6,741 bases of DNA from Betaproteobacteria bacterium (GCA_005884255.1 VBDL01000204.1:1-6741), one strand, 5' to 3'. Shown: positions 1-5,613, numbered from the stretch's first letter. Translations and numbers: made by a program. The notes: generated by a model from the sequence alone, not told the origin.

Positions 1-405
1 CAGCGCATAGAAGTCGTCGGAAACGTCGTAGTGGAACTGGATCTGCCTGGCGTCGATCTCGGTGGTGTGGCGCGCGGCGGAGCGGTTGCGCCGCGTCACC
101 TCGCGCCACCAGGTGAGCACGCCGTGCACGCCCTGGTGCTGCGTCGGGTCCTCGCCGATCAGCTCGGCGGCCACGGTCATCAGCTCGCGCAGGCTGCCGT
201 CGACCTCGACGCGGCCTTCGACATAGTCCTCGGCCAGCTTGCCGACCTGGCCGCTGGCCACATGTCCCAGCGGGGTCAGATCGCGCAGCGTGAGGCGCAG
301 CGCCGCGTCTGCCGCACCGAAGCGCCGGCCGCCCGGCAGCACGATCTCGACCGGGCGCGACAGGGCCGCGAGCTTGCGTTCAACGAGCGATTCCACAGCG
401 TTCAT
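1..405 (-). CDS. Cyclopropane-fatty-acyl-phospholipid synthase-like methyltransferase, N-terminal part (cut by window edge)
   Basis: Reading leftward from an ATG at 405 gives 135 codons with no stop up to the edge of the window. The C-terminal two thirds, with the SAM-binding methyltransferase core, lie outside. Visible parts are an N-terminal region (IVLPGGRRFG, about residues 21-30; DYVEGRVEVDGSLRELM, about 60-76) and, at residues 123-135, FHYDVSDDFYAL. This matches the conserved HYD-x4-FY-x-L segment that opens the catalytic domain of CFA synthases. Members of the family transfer a methylene group from S-adenosylmethionine to double bonds of membrane phospholipid acyl chains, from the cytosolic side. 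No good Shine-Dalgarno sequence precedes the ATG, so the start is chosen on homology and length. A terminator-like hairpin separates it from the upstream EAL gene, which suggests independent expression, but I found no clear promoter. It could be another CFA-like lipid methyltransferase; exact substrate unknown. Confidence 0.82.
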   Translation of the reverse strand, partial: MNAVESLVERKLAALSRPVEIVLPGGRRFGAADAALRLTLRDLTPLGHVASGQVGKLAEDYVEGRVEVDGSLRELMTVAAELIGEDPTQHQGVHGVLTWWREVTRRNRSAARHTTEIDARQIQFHYDVSDDFYAL

Positions 406-439
406 GGGCGATCCATCGTGATGGCGTCGCGCCGACTTT

Positions 440-491
440 AAGAAGAAACACGAACACCGCGCAAGGCGCGGGGTCAAACCGCGCCGCGGTG
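440..491 (-). terminator. Rho-independent-type terminator after the EAL gene
   Basis: On the plus strand CACCGC (455-460) pairs with GCGGTG (486-491), and inside it GGCGCGG (465-471) pairs perfectly with CCGCGCC (479-485). The loop is 7 nt and there is a 4-nt bulge (461-464). Read on the minus strand, the hairpin begins 5 nt after the TAG stop of the PAS-GGDEF-EAL gene. It is followed by a T-rich stretch (TTCGTGTTTCTTCTT, 454-440). The T tract is interrupted, so termination may be partial. Confidence 0.62.
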
Positions 492-496
492 CTCGG

Positions 497-2578
497 CTAC
501 TGCAGGCGTTCGGCGAGCTGTGGCACGAGCCGCTGCTCGAAGGCGCTGCTGTCCAGCGCCGCGGCGTAGAGGAAGCCCTGGTACTCGTCGCAGCCGACGT
601 CACGCAGGAACTGGCGCTGCGCCGGCGTTTCCACGCCCTCGGCGACCACGCGCAGCCGCAGCGCCTGCGCCAGCTGCATCACCGCACGCACGATGCCGGC
701 GTCGCTGGCGTCGGCGGGCAGCCCGGCGACGAAGCTGCGGTCGATCTTCAGGCGCGAGATCGGCAGGCGCTTCAAATAGCCCAGGCTCGAGTAGCCGGTG
801 CCGAAGTCGTCGATGGCCAGACGCACGCCGCGCTCGGCCAGCGCCTGCACACGCTGCAGCGCGCCGTCGGCATCGCGCAGCAGGATCGATTCGGTGAGCT
901 CGAGCTCGAGCAGCTCGGCGGGCAGCCCGTGCGCGGCCAGCACTGCGGCCACGCCATCGACAAACGCCGGTTGGCGGAACTGCAGCGCCGACACGTTGAC
1001 CGACACCGGCATGCGCCAGCCCTGCGCCAGCCAGTCCGCCGCCTGGCGCACCGCGCGATCGAGCACCCACTCGCCGATGGCGACGATGAAGCCGCTCTCC
1101 TCGGCCACCGGGATGAACTCCGCCGGCGGCACCTCGCCGAGCTCGGCATCGCGCCAGCGCAACAGGGCTTCGGTGCCAATGATCTGGCCCGACTGCAGGT
1201 CGATCTGCGGCTGGTAGTGCACGCGGAAATGCTTCTGCGCCAGCGCCTGGCGCATCGCGTGGTCGAGCCGCATGCGCGAGCGCAGGTCGACCTCGACGCG
1301 CGGCTGGTGGAAGCGAAAGCCGCCGCGGCTGCCTTCCTTGGCGCCGCGCATCGCCGCCTCGGCGTGGCGCAGCAGCGCATCGGCGCTCATCGCATCGCCG
1401 GGATAGAGCGCGATGCCGATGCTGCAGGTCACGGTGAAGGGGGTGTCCTCGAAGGTGAACGGTTGCGCCATCACTTCGAGCACGCGGCGCGCGGTGGTCT
1501 CCGCGCCGCGCGCGTCGGCGTGGTGAATCAGCACGACGAAGGAGTCGCCGCCGATGCGCGCCAGCATGTCGACTTCGCGCAGACAGCGCAACACGCGCTC
1601 GCTGGTCTCGATCAGCACGCGGTCGCCGATGCCGCTGCCGAAGCTGTCGTTGATCTGGCGGAAGCGGTCGAGGTCGACATGCAGCAGCGCGAACGGCGTG
1701 CCGTCGCGGCGCGCCAGCGCCAGCGCGTAGGCCAGGCGGTGCGTCAGCTGGTGCCGGTTGGGCACGCCGGTCAGCGCGTCGGTGTGTGCCAGCGCCTCGA
1801 TGCGTTGGTCTGCGGCCAGCTTCTCGCTCTGGTCGCGGAACGAATAGACGCGGCCGGTCGGCCGCCCGTTGCTCCATTGCGGCAGCGTCACGCGCTCCAG
1901 CACGTGGCCCGAATGCAGGCGCAGCCTGTCGCGCGAGTGCAGCAAGGTGGCTTCCTGGATCGCCGCCAGGCGCTTGGCATAGCCCTGCGGGTCTTCGACG
2001 CTGCGCGTCATCCATGCGTGGATGGCGGCGTCGTCGCGCCGCTGCAGCAACTCGGCGGGCAGACCCCACAGCTGCGCGAAGCGGCGGTTGAAGGCCTGGA
2101 TGCGGCCAACGAGGTCGGTGACGAGGATGCCGTCGGCGGTGGACTCCAAGGTCGCGCGCAGCTCGGCGATGACCGTGTCGCGCTCGGCCTCGGTGCGCCG
2201 CTGCTCGCTGCGGTCATGCAGTGTCACCAGCAGCCAGCGCAGCGTGCCGTCGGCCAGCGGCGTGACGTGGCGCGTCACCGGCACGGGCAGGCCATCGGCG
2301 CGCAGCACCAAGGTGTCGGAATGGATGCGCGGATCGCCGCCGTCGGCCACCTGGTCCCAGAAGGCGAGGTCTTCCGGCGTGGCGGCGAGCGAGCGCGCAC
2401 CGCGGCCGAGCAGCGACGCGCGTTCCAGCCCGAGCAGCCGTTCGGCGGCGCGATTCACGGTGGCGATGCGCAGCGATGCGCTGTCGACCAGCCAGGCAGG
2501 TTCCGGCAGCGACTCCACCAGCGCGGCAAACAGCGCGCGATGCTCCGCGTCGGTCTCCTCCGGCAGGGCCGATATCAC
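497..2578 (-). CDS. PAS-PAS-GGDEF(degenerate)-EAL cyclic-di-GMP phosphodiesterase
   Basis: A 693-aa soluble protein with no membrane segment or signal peptide. It has two PAS sensor domains (about 18-125 and 138-255), a GGDEF domain (about 262-425) and an EAL domain (about 436-690). The EAL domain keeps the family's catalytic and metal residues: E470 (EALLRW), N528, E560 and E563 (ELTES), D590-D591 (DDFGTGYSS), K611, E647 and Q667. It should therefore hydrolyse c-di-GMP to pGpG. The GGDEF domain has DALTGVPNR (267-275), the nucleotide-binding N310 and D319, and an RxxD inhibitory site (R334-D337), but its signature reads GGDSF (343-347). Loss of the fourth-position Glu makes cyclase activity doubtful; a GTP- or c-di-GMP-sensing role is likelier. 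The start is GTG at 2578, with GGAGG (2591-2587) 8 nt upstream; the next Met is residue 190. It lies 79 bp downstream of the HD-GYP gene, probably co-transcribed. Confidence 0.92.
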   Translation of the reverse strand: MISALPEETDAEHRALFAALVESLPEPAWLVDSASLRIATVNRAAERLLGLERASLLGRGARSLAATPEDLAFWDQVADGGDPRIHSDTLVLRADGLPVPVTRHVTPLADGTLRWLLVTLHDRSEQRRTEAERDTVIAELRATLESTADGILVTDLVGRIQAFNRRFAQLWGLPAELLQRRDDAAIHAWMTRSVEDPQGYAKRLAAIQEATLLHSRDRLRLHSGHVLERVTLPQWSNGRPTGRVYSFRDQSEKLAADQRIEALAHTDALTGVPNRHQLTHRLAYALALARRDGTPFALLHVDLDRFRQINDSFGSGIGDRVLIETSERVLRCLREVDMLARIGGDSFVVLIHHADARGAETTARRVLEVMAQPFTFEDTPFTVTCSIGIALYPGDAMSADALLRHAEAAMRGAKEGSRGGFRFHQPRVEVDLRSRMRLDHAMRQALAQKHFRVHYQPQIDLQSGQIIGTEALLRWRDAELGEVPPAEFIPVAEESGFIVAIGEWVLDRAVRQAADWLAQGWRMPVSVNVSALQFRQPAFVDGVAAVLAAHGLPAELLELELTESILLRDADGALQRVQALAERGVRLAIDDFGTGYSSLGYLKRLPISRLKIDRSFVAGLPADASDAGIVRAVMQLAQALRLRVVAEGVETPAQRQFLRDVGCDEYQGFLYAAALDSSAFEQRLVPQLAERLQ

Positions 2579-2582
2579 CAGC

Positions 2583-2615
2583 CCGCCCTCCGCCGAGCCG
2601 CCTCAAGGAGGGCGG
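2583..2615 (-). promoter_or_regulatory. Hairpin enclosing the Shine-Dalgarno sequence of the EAL gene
   Basis: In the minus-strand transcript, CCGCCCTCC (2615-2607) and GGAGGGCGG (2591-2583) are perfect 9-bp complements around a 15-nt loop. The second arm contains the GGAGG (2591-2587) that serves the GTG start at 2578. The pairing is directly visible; that it lowers translation of the EAL gene is inference. The first arm abuts the G/C-run repeat. Confidence 0.5.
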
Positions 2616-2660
2616 AAGCCCCCCCGGGGGGCAGCGAACGGCAGTGAGCGTGGGGGCTCA
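2607..2660. repeat. G/C-run intergenic repeat of the Burkholderiales type
   Basis: On the plus strand this element has GGAGGGCGGAAG, then a CCCCCCGGGGGG palindrome (2620-2631), then a core GCAGCGAACGG (2631-2641), then GTGAGCGTGGGGGCTCA ending at 2660. AGCCCCC (2617-2623) is also complementary to GGGGGCT (2652-2658), so the element can fold as one large hairpin. From memory, elements of this layout recur between genes in Comamonadaceae and related Burkholderiales; I could not check this. The TGA stop of the HD-GYP gene (2660-2658) lies inside the repeat's last bases. Confidence 0.6.
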
Positions 2661-3947
2661 CCATTTAGTTTCCTCGGGGAGCGGATGCGGTGCGGGCTCG
2701 AAGAAGTAGGCGATGCGCTGGCGCGGCGCGAGATATTCGGCGGCCGCGGCGGGCAGCTGCTGCGGCTTCAGGCTGCGGCGGATGCCGATGTCCGTGGCCT
2801 CCTCCAGATCGAGCAGCAGCGCCTCGTCACGCGGCACATGGACATCGTGCACGAGCACGCGCGGCTTCAGCGGGCGCGACGAGTTCACCGCGCTGACCAG
2901 CGCATAGCGCTCGTCGGTGAGCTGCACCACCGAGCCCGGCGGGTAGACGCCCATCATGCGGATGAAGGCGTTGAGCATGGTCGCGTCGAACTTGTTCTTG
3001 CCCTGCGCGAACATCAGCGAGAGCGCCTCGTGCGGCGTCATCGCGCGCGACGGCTGGGCCGGGTTGCACAGGTTGTCGTAGCGGTTGACCAGCGCGACGA
3101 TGCGTGCCGACGCGGTCATGCGGTCGAGGTTCAGCCGTTTCGGGAAGCCGGTGCCGTCGGCCTGCTCGTGGTGCTGCGCAATGACCAGCGTGGCGCCGGC
3201 GGACAGGCCCATGCGCTGCGCGTGAGCGACGCCATGCGCCACGTGCTCCTGGTACAGGCGCAGCTCGGAGGACGAGAACGCGTCATCGACATGGCGCACG
3301 CGGTCGGGCAGCTCGATCTTGCCGATGTCGTGCAGCATCGCACCGACGCCGAGGTCGAGCATCTCGGAATCGGCCAACCCGAAGGTCTCGCCCATCAGCA
3401 TCGCGATGATGGCGACGTTCAGGCCGTGCGACGACGCACGGTCGCCGGCGCCTTCCGAGAGCAGCCGGATGCACAGCTCGCGCTGCCCGAGCATCTTGCT
3501 GACGAGCGACTGCGACAGCGCCTCGGCCTGGCCGCGCGCGGCCTGTGGTTGCGCGGTCACCATGTCGCTGGTCTGGCGCAGCGCACGTGTCGCCTCGGCG
3601 TACTGGCGCTCGCACAGCTGCAGCGCGGCCCGCTGCGCAGCCTGCGCCTCGCGGCGCTCGCGGCGTTCGGCGGCCTCCGGGCTTTCGGCGGTGGCGGATT
3701 CGCCGGCAGCGCCCAGCGCTTCGACAACGGCCGTGTCGCCGCCCGCGGGGGGCCGTTCGCTGCGCTCGGGGCTCCAGCGCACCTGCGTCAGGCCGAGCGA
3801 GCGAATCGTCGCGATCTGCTCGCCGGTGGTGAGCTTGAAGCTGCTCAGCGGAAAGGGATGCGACATCCAACCCAGGTCAAGATGAATGAACATCCCGATC
3901 TGCAGGTCGTGCACGTCGATCGCTGCGCCTGTCGCTGGTGGTTTCAT
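2658..3947 (-). CDS. DUF3391/HD-GYP domain protein, probable cyclic-di-GMP (or pGpG) phosphodiesterase
   Basis: A 429-aa cytosolic protein. Residues 11-58 form a DUF3391-type N-terminal domain (DLQIGMFIHLDLGWMSHPF). Residues 59-90 are a low-complexity linker, and 88-150 are Arg/Ala/Gln-rich and likely coiled coil. The HD-GYP domain covers about 170-335, with H174, LHDIGK (H206, D207, K210), H235-x3-G239 and HHEQADGTGFP (H259, H260). A C-terminal extension (336-429) has no domain I recognise. HD-GYP enzymes hydrolyse c-di-GMP or pGpG to GMP at a bi- or trinuclear metal site. Two signatures deviate: GYP reads GFP (267-269), and the usual VADxYDAL reads VNRYDNL (287-293), so the usual aspartate ligand appears as N288. 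I recall this variant from other Burkholderiales proteins, so it may mark a subfamily. Start ATG at 3947 fits the domain boundary, but no strong Shine-Dalgarno is visible. First gene of the leftward set, divergent from pcaIJF. Confidence 0.9.
   Translation of the reverse strand: MKPPATGAAIDVHDLQIGMFIHLDLGWMSHPFPLSSFKLTTGEQIATIRSLGLTQVRWSPERSERPPAGGDTAVVEALGAAGESATAESPEAAERRERREAQAAQRAALQLCERQYAEATRALRQTSDMVTAQPQAARGQAEALSQSLVSKMLGQRELCIRLLSEGAGDRASSHGLNVAIIAMLMGETFGLADSEMLDLGVGAMLHDIGKIELPDRVRHVDDAFSSSELRLYQEHVAHGVAHAQRMGLSAGATLVIAQHHEQADGTGFPKRLNLDRMTASARIVALVNRYDNLCNPAQPSRAMTPHEALSLMFAQGKNKFDATMLNAFIRMMGVYPPGSVVQLTDERYALVSAVNSSRPLKPRVLVHDVHVPRDEALLLDLEEATDIGIRRSLKPQQLPAAAAEYLAPRQRIAYFFEPAPHPLPEETKW
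3737..3777 (-). repeat. Possible intragenic copy of the G/C-run repeat
   Basis: This stretch of the HD-GYP gene shares with the 2607-2660 element the 11-bp core GCAGCGAACGG (minus strand, 3763-3753; plus strand, 2631-2641). It also shares a six-C run ending in G and a terminal GAGCCCC block. The core is in the opposite orientation relative to the C/G runs. It encodes residues 58-71 (WSPERSERPPAGGD) in the linker after DUF3391. The resemblance is visible; common origin is uncertain. Confidence 0.35.
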
Positions 3948-3998
3948 CCCTGATTGCCGCTTGCCGGTGGCCGACGTGGCCGTTGAACCGTCCCTGGG

Positions 3999-4026
3999 CT
4001 ATCGGCACGCGCGCCGGCCGACTTGA
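3999..4026 (-). promoter_or_regulatory. Candidate sigma28 (FliA-type) promoter for the HD-GYP gene
   Basis: On the minus strand TCAAGTCG (4026-4019) is followed after 12 nt by GCCGATAG (4006-3999). The sigma28 consensus is TAAAGTTT-N11-GCCGATAA. The -10-like element matches 7 of 8 positions. The -35-like element is weaker, and the spacing is one base longer than ideal. The predicted start would lie about 45 nt upstream of the ATG at 3947. No good sigma70 promoter is evident on this strand. Confidence 0.35.
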
Positions 4027-4043
4027 GAGGCCGCAACACGCCT

Positions 4044-4071
4044 GCCGTCACGGCGTACACGCCGCCACGGC
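4044..4071. promoter_or_regulatory. 28-bp GC-rich interrupted dyad (possible operator)
   Basis: The left half is GCCGT, 2 nt, CGGCGT; the right half is ACGCCG, 2 nt, ACGGC. All 11 base pairs match across a 2-bp centre, with mismatches only in the two symmetrically placed 2-nt gaps. A 2-nt centre makes a protein-binding site likelier than an RNA hairpin, although a longer loop could form if the central pairs open. It lies about 97 bp upstream of the HD-GYP start and 143 bp upstream of the pcaI -35 element. The binding protein is unknown. Confidence 0.35.
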
Positions 4072-4213
4072 CCGGTTCCATCGTCGCGTTCGCACCGTTG
4101 TAACGGGCCTGACTCTACCTCTGCGGCGGCATGCGGCCGCGTTGGCGAATGGGGCAAGCGTGCACTTGCTCGCACTTTGCGCGGAGAAACCCATCCGGCG
4201 TCCCCAGACCTGC

Positions 4214-4243
4214 TTGAACGGCTTCACCATTCGCTCGTACAAT
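4214..4243 (+). promoter_or_regulatory. Sigma70-type promoter of the pcaIJF operon
   Basis: TTGAAC (4214-4219; 4 of 6 consensus bases) and TACAAT (4238-4243; 5 of 6) are separated by 18 bp. They lie in a locally less GC-rich stretch 52 bp upstream of the pcaI ATG. The predicted transcription start near 4250 leaves a leader of about 45 nt. This is the best promoter candidate in the window. Confidence 0.65.
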
Positions 4244-4277
4244 GTTCCCCAATGGAACTAGAGTTCATAGAAAGAAC
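4244..4277 (+). promoter_or_regulatory. Tandem GTTC-N7-GAAC dyads, candidate operator of pcaIJF
   Basis: Two 15-bp dyads of identical geometry occur: GTTC (4244-4247) with GAAC (4255-4258), and GTTC (4263-4266) with GAAC (4274-4277). Both have a 7-bp spacer, and their left edges are 19 bp apart. The first is extended to GTTCC/GGAAC and directly abuts the -10 element. IclR-family regulators of aromatic degradation (PcaR, PcaU, PobR) bind short dyads starting with GTTC near such promoters, so an IclR-type regulator is a reasonable guess. No regulator gene is in the window. Confidence 0.45.
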
Positions 4278-4295
4278 ATCTGAGCCGGAGACCGA

Positions 4296-4964
4296 ATGAT
4301 CGACAAGGTGTGTGATTCGCCGGCGACGGCGCTGGCCGGCTTGCGCGACGGCGCGACGGTGATGATCGGCGGCTTCGGCGGCGCCGGGCAGCCCGCCGAG
4401 TTGATCGACGCGCTGATCGAGCATGGCGCGCGCGAGCTCGTCATCGTCAACAACAACGCCGGTAACGGCGAGACCGGGCTCGCCGGTCTGCTGAAGGCCG
4501 GCCGCGTGCGCAAGATCATCTGCTCGTTTCCGCGCCAGGTGGATTCGCAGGTGTTCGAACTGGTGCCGCAGGGCAACCTCGCCGAGCGCATTCGCGCCGC
4601 CGGCGCCGGCATCGGCGGCTTCTTCACGCCCACCGGTTACGGCACCGAGCTCGCCAAGGGCAAGGAGACGCGCGAGATCGATGGCCGCATGTACGTGTTC
4701 GAGACGCCGATCCATGCCGACTTCGCGCTGATCAAGGCCGAGCGCGGCGACCGCTGGGGCAACCTCACCTATCGCAAGACGGCGCGCAACTTCGGGCCGA
4801 TCATGGCGATGGCGGCGAAGACCACGGTCGCCTCGGTGCACGAGATCGTGCCGCTCGGCGAGCTCGATCCAGAGGCGATCGTCACGCCGGGCATCTTCGT
4901 GCAGCGCGTGGTGAAGGTGGCGCGCACGGCCACCGGGCCGGCCGGTTTCAAGCAGGCAGCATGA
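4296..4964 (+). CDS. pcaI: 3-oxoadipate CoA-transferase subunit A, with an apparent internal deletion
   Basis: A 222-aa alpha subunit of a class I CoA-transferase. With PcaJ it moves CoA from succinyl-CoA to 3-oxoadipate in the beta-ketoadipate pathway (cytosol). Hallmarks are MIGGFGGAGQPAELIDALI (23-41), NNNAGNG (52-58), KIICSFPRQ (73-81), VPQGNLAERIRAAG (90-103), FTPTGYGT (110-117) and the C-terminal block GDRWGNLTYRKTARNFGPIMA. The start is ATG at 4296 with GGAG at 4287-4290. It overlaps pcaJ by 4 bp (ATGA), so translation is probably coupled. Odd point: between F87 and E88 it lacks about 11-13 residues that relatives have there (in Pseudomonas PcaI, as I recall, DELYRAGKIELE between SYVF and the VPQG block). 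The reading frame is intact. The active-site glutamate is in the other subunit, so the effect is uncertain. It could instead be an acetoacetate or other 3-oxoacid CoA-transferase, but the neighbouring thiolase favours 3-oxoadipate. Confidence 0.9.
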   Translation: MIDKVCDSPATALAGLRDGATVMIGGFGGAGQPAELIDALIEHGARELVIVNNNAGNGETGLAGLLKAGRVRKIICSFPRQVDSQVFELVPQGNLAERIRAAGAGIGGFFTPTGYGTELAKGKETREIDGRMYVFETPIHADFALIKAERGDRWGNLTYRKTARNFGPIMAMAAKTTVASVHEIVPLGELDPEAIVTPGIFVQRVVKVARTATGPAGFKQAA

Positions 4965-5608
4965 CGATGAGCTACGCCAAACTAACCCGCGACCAGATGG
5001 CCGCCCGCGTCGCCCGCGACATCCCCGAGGGCGCATACGTCAACCTCGGCATCGGCCTGCCGACACTGGTGGCGAATCACCTGCCGAAGGATCGCGAGAT
5101 CTTCCTGCACAGCGAGAACGGCCTGCTCGGCATGGGCCCGGCGCCAGCGCCCGGTGAAGAGGACTACGACCTGATCAACGCCGGCAAGCAGCCCGTCACC
5201 CTGCAGCCCGGCGGCGCCTACTTTCACCACGCCGATTCCTTCGCAATGATGCGCGGAGGCCATCTCGACATCTGCGTGCTCGGCGCGTTCCAGGTCTCGG
5301 TCACGGGCGACCTCGCCAACTGGCACACCGGGGCGCCCGATGCGATTCCCGCCGTCGGCGGCGCCATGGACCTGGCCATCGGCGCGAAGAAGACCTGCGT
5401 GATGATGGAGCACCTCACCAAGAACGGCGAGAGCAAGATCGTCGAGCGTTGCAGCTATCCGCTGACCGGCATCGGCTGCGTCAGCCGCATCTACACCGAC
5501 CTGGCGGTCATCGATGTCACGCCCGAGGGCCTGAAGGTCGTGGAAACGGTCGAGGGCCTGTCCTTCGACGAGCTGCAACGGCTGACCGGCGTGCCGCTGC
5601 TCGCCTGA
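4961..5608 (+). CDS. pcaJ: 3-oxoadipate CoA-transferase subunit B
   Basis: A 215-aa beta subunit of the same class I CoA-transferase; length is close to the usual 210-215. It carries the catalytic glutamate, E52 in the SENGLLGMGP motif (51-60), which forms the glutamyl-CoA thioester. Other family blocks are YVNLGIGLPTLVANHLP (26-42), GGHLDICVLGAFQV, GGAMDLAIGAKKTCVMMEH and CSYPLTG. Start: ATG at 4961 overlaps the pcaI stop codon as ATGA. A second in-frame ATG at 4967 is an equally possible start, because neither has a strong Shine-Dalgarno and translation is probably coupled to pcaI. It is followed 16 bp later by pcaF. No anomaly is seen: the segment length and active site look complete, in contrast to pcaI. 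Confidence 0.94.
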   Translation: MTMSYAKLTRDQMAARVARDIPEGAYVNLGIGLPTLVANHLPKDREIFLHSENGLLGMGPAPAPGEEDYDLINAGKQPVTLQPGGAYFHHADSFAMMRGGHLDICVLGAFQVSVTGDLANWHTGAPDAIPAVGGAMDLAIGAKKTCVMMEHLTKNGESKIVERCSYPLTGIGCVSRIYTDLAVIDVTPEGLKVVETVEGLSFDELQRLTGVPLLA

Positions 5609-5613
5609 GCCCC

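Larger units (their letters stand above)
3948..4295. other. Divergent intergenic regulatory region
   Basis: 348 bp between the leftward HD-GYP gene and the rightward pcaI. I see no credible gene in it. One plus-strand reading frame (3938-4261) runs through it but lacks a ribosome binding site and any recognisable protein feature. The right third is clearly less GC-rich and holds the pcaI promoter and dyads. The left half is GC-rich and holds a large dyad (4044-4071) and a sigma28-like promoter for the HD-GYP gene (3999-4026). Confidence 0.7.

Noticed and set aside
406..496. Promoter for the CFA-synthase-like gene
   Set aside because: TTGACC (minus strand) occurs but falls inside the terminator hairpin with no -10 at the right distance. 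TTGCGC-N17-TTAAAG matches consensus too poorly to report.
929..2647. 572-aa plus-strand open frame opposite the EAL gene
   Set aside because: Shadow frame produced by high GC. Its translation is low-complexity, rich in Arg, Ala, His and Gln, without domains, while the opposite strand encodes an unambiguous PAS-GGDEF-EAL protein.
2607..2660. Rho-independent terminator between the HD-GYP and EAL genes
   Set aside because: The element can form a strong hairpin but no T tract follows on the minus strand, and a good ribosome binding site lies just downstream; better described as a dispersed repeat.
2022..3953. 643-aa plus-strand open frame across both c-di-GMP genes
   Set aside because: It runs antisense through two recognised genes and their intergenic repeat, has no recognisable domain and is compositionally typical of GC-rich shadow frames.
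3938..4261. 107-aa plus-strand frame in the divergent intergenic region
   Set aside because: No ribosome binding site, no recognisable feature, and its 3' part coincides with the pcaI promoter. Kept as non-coding.
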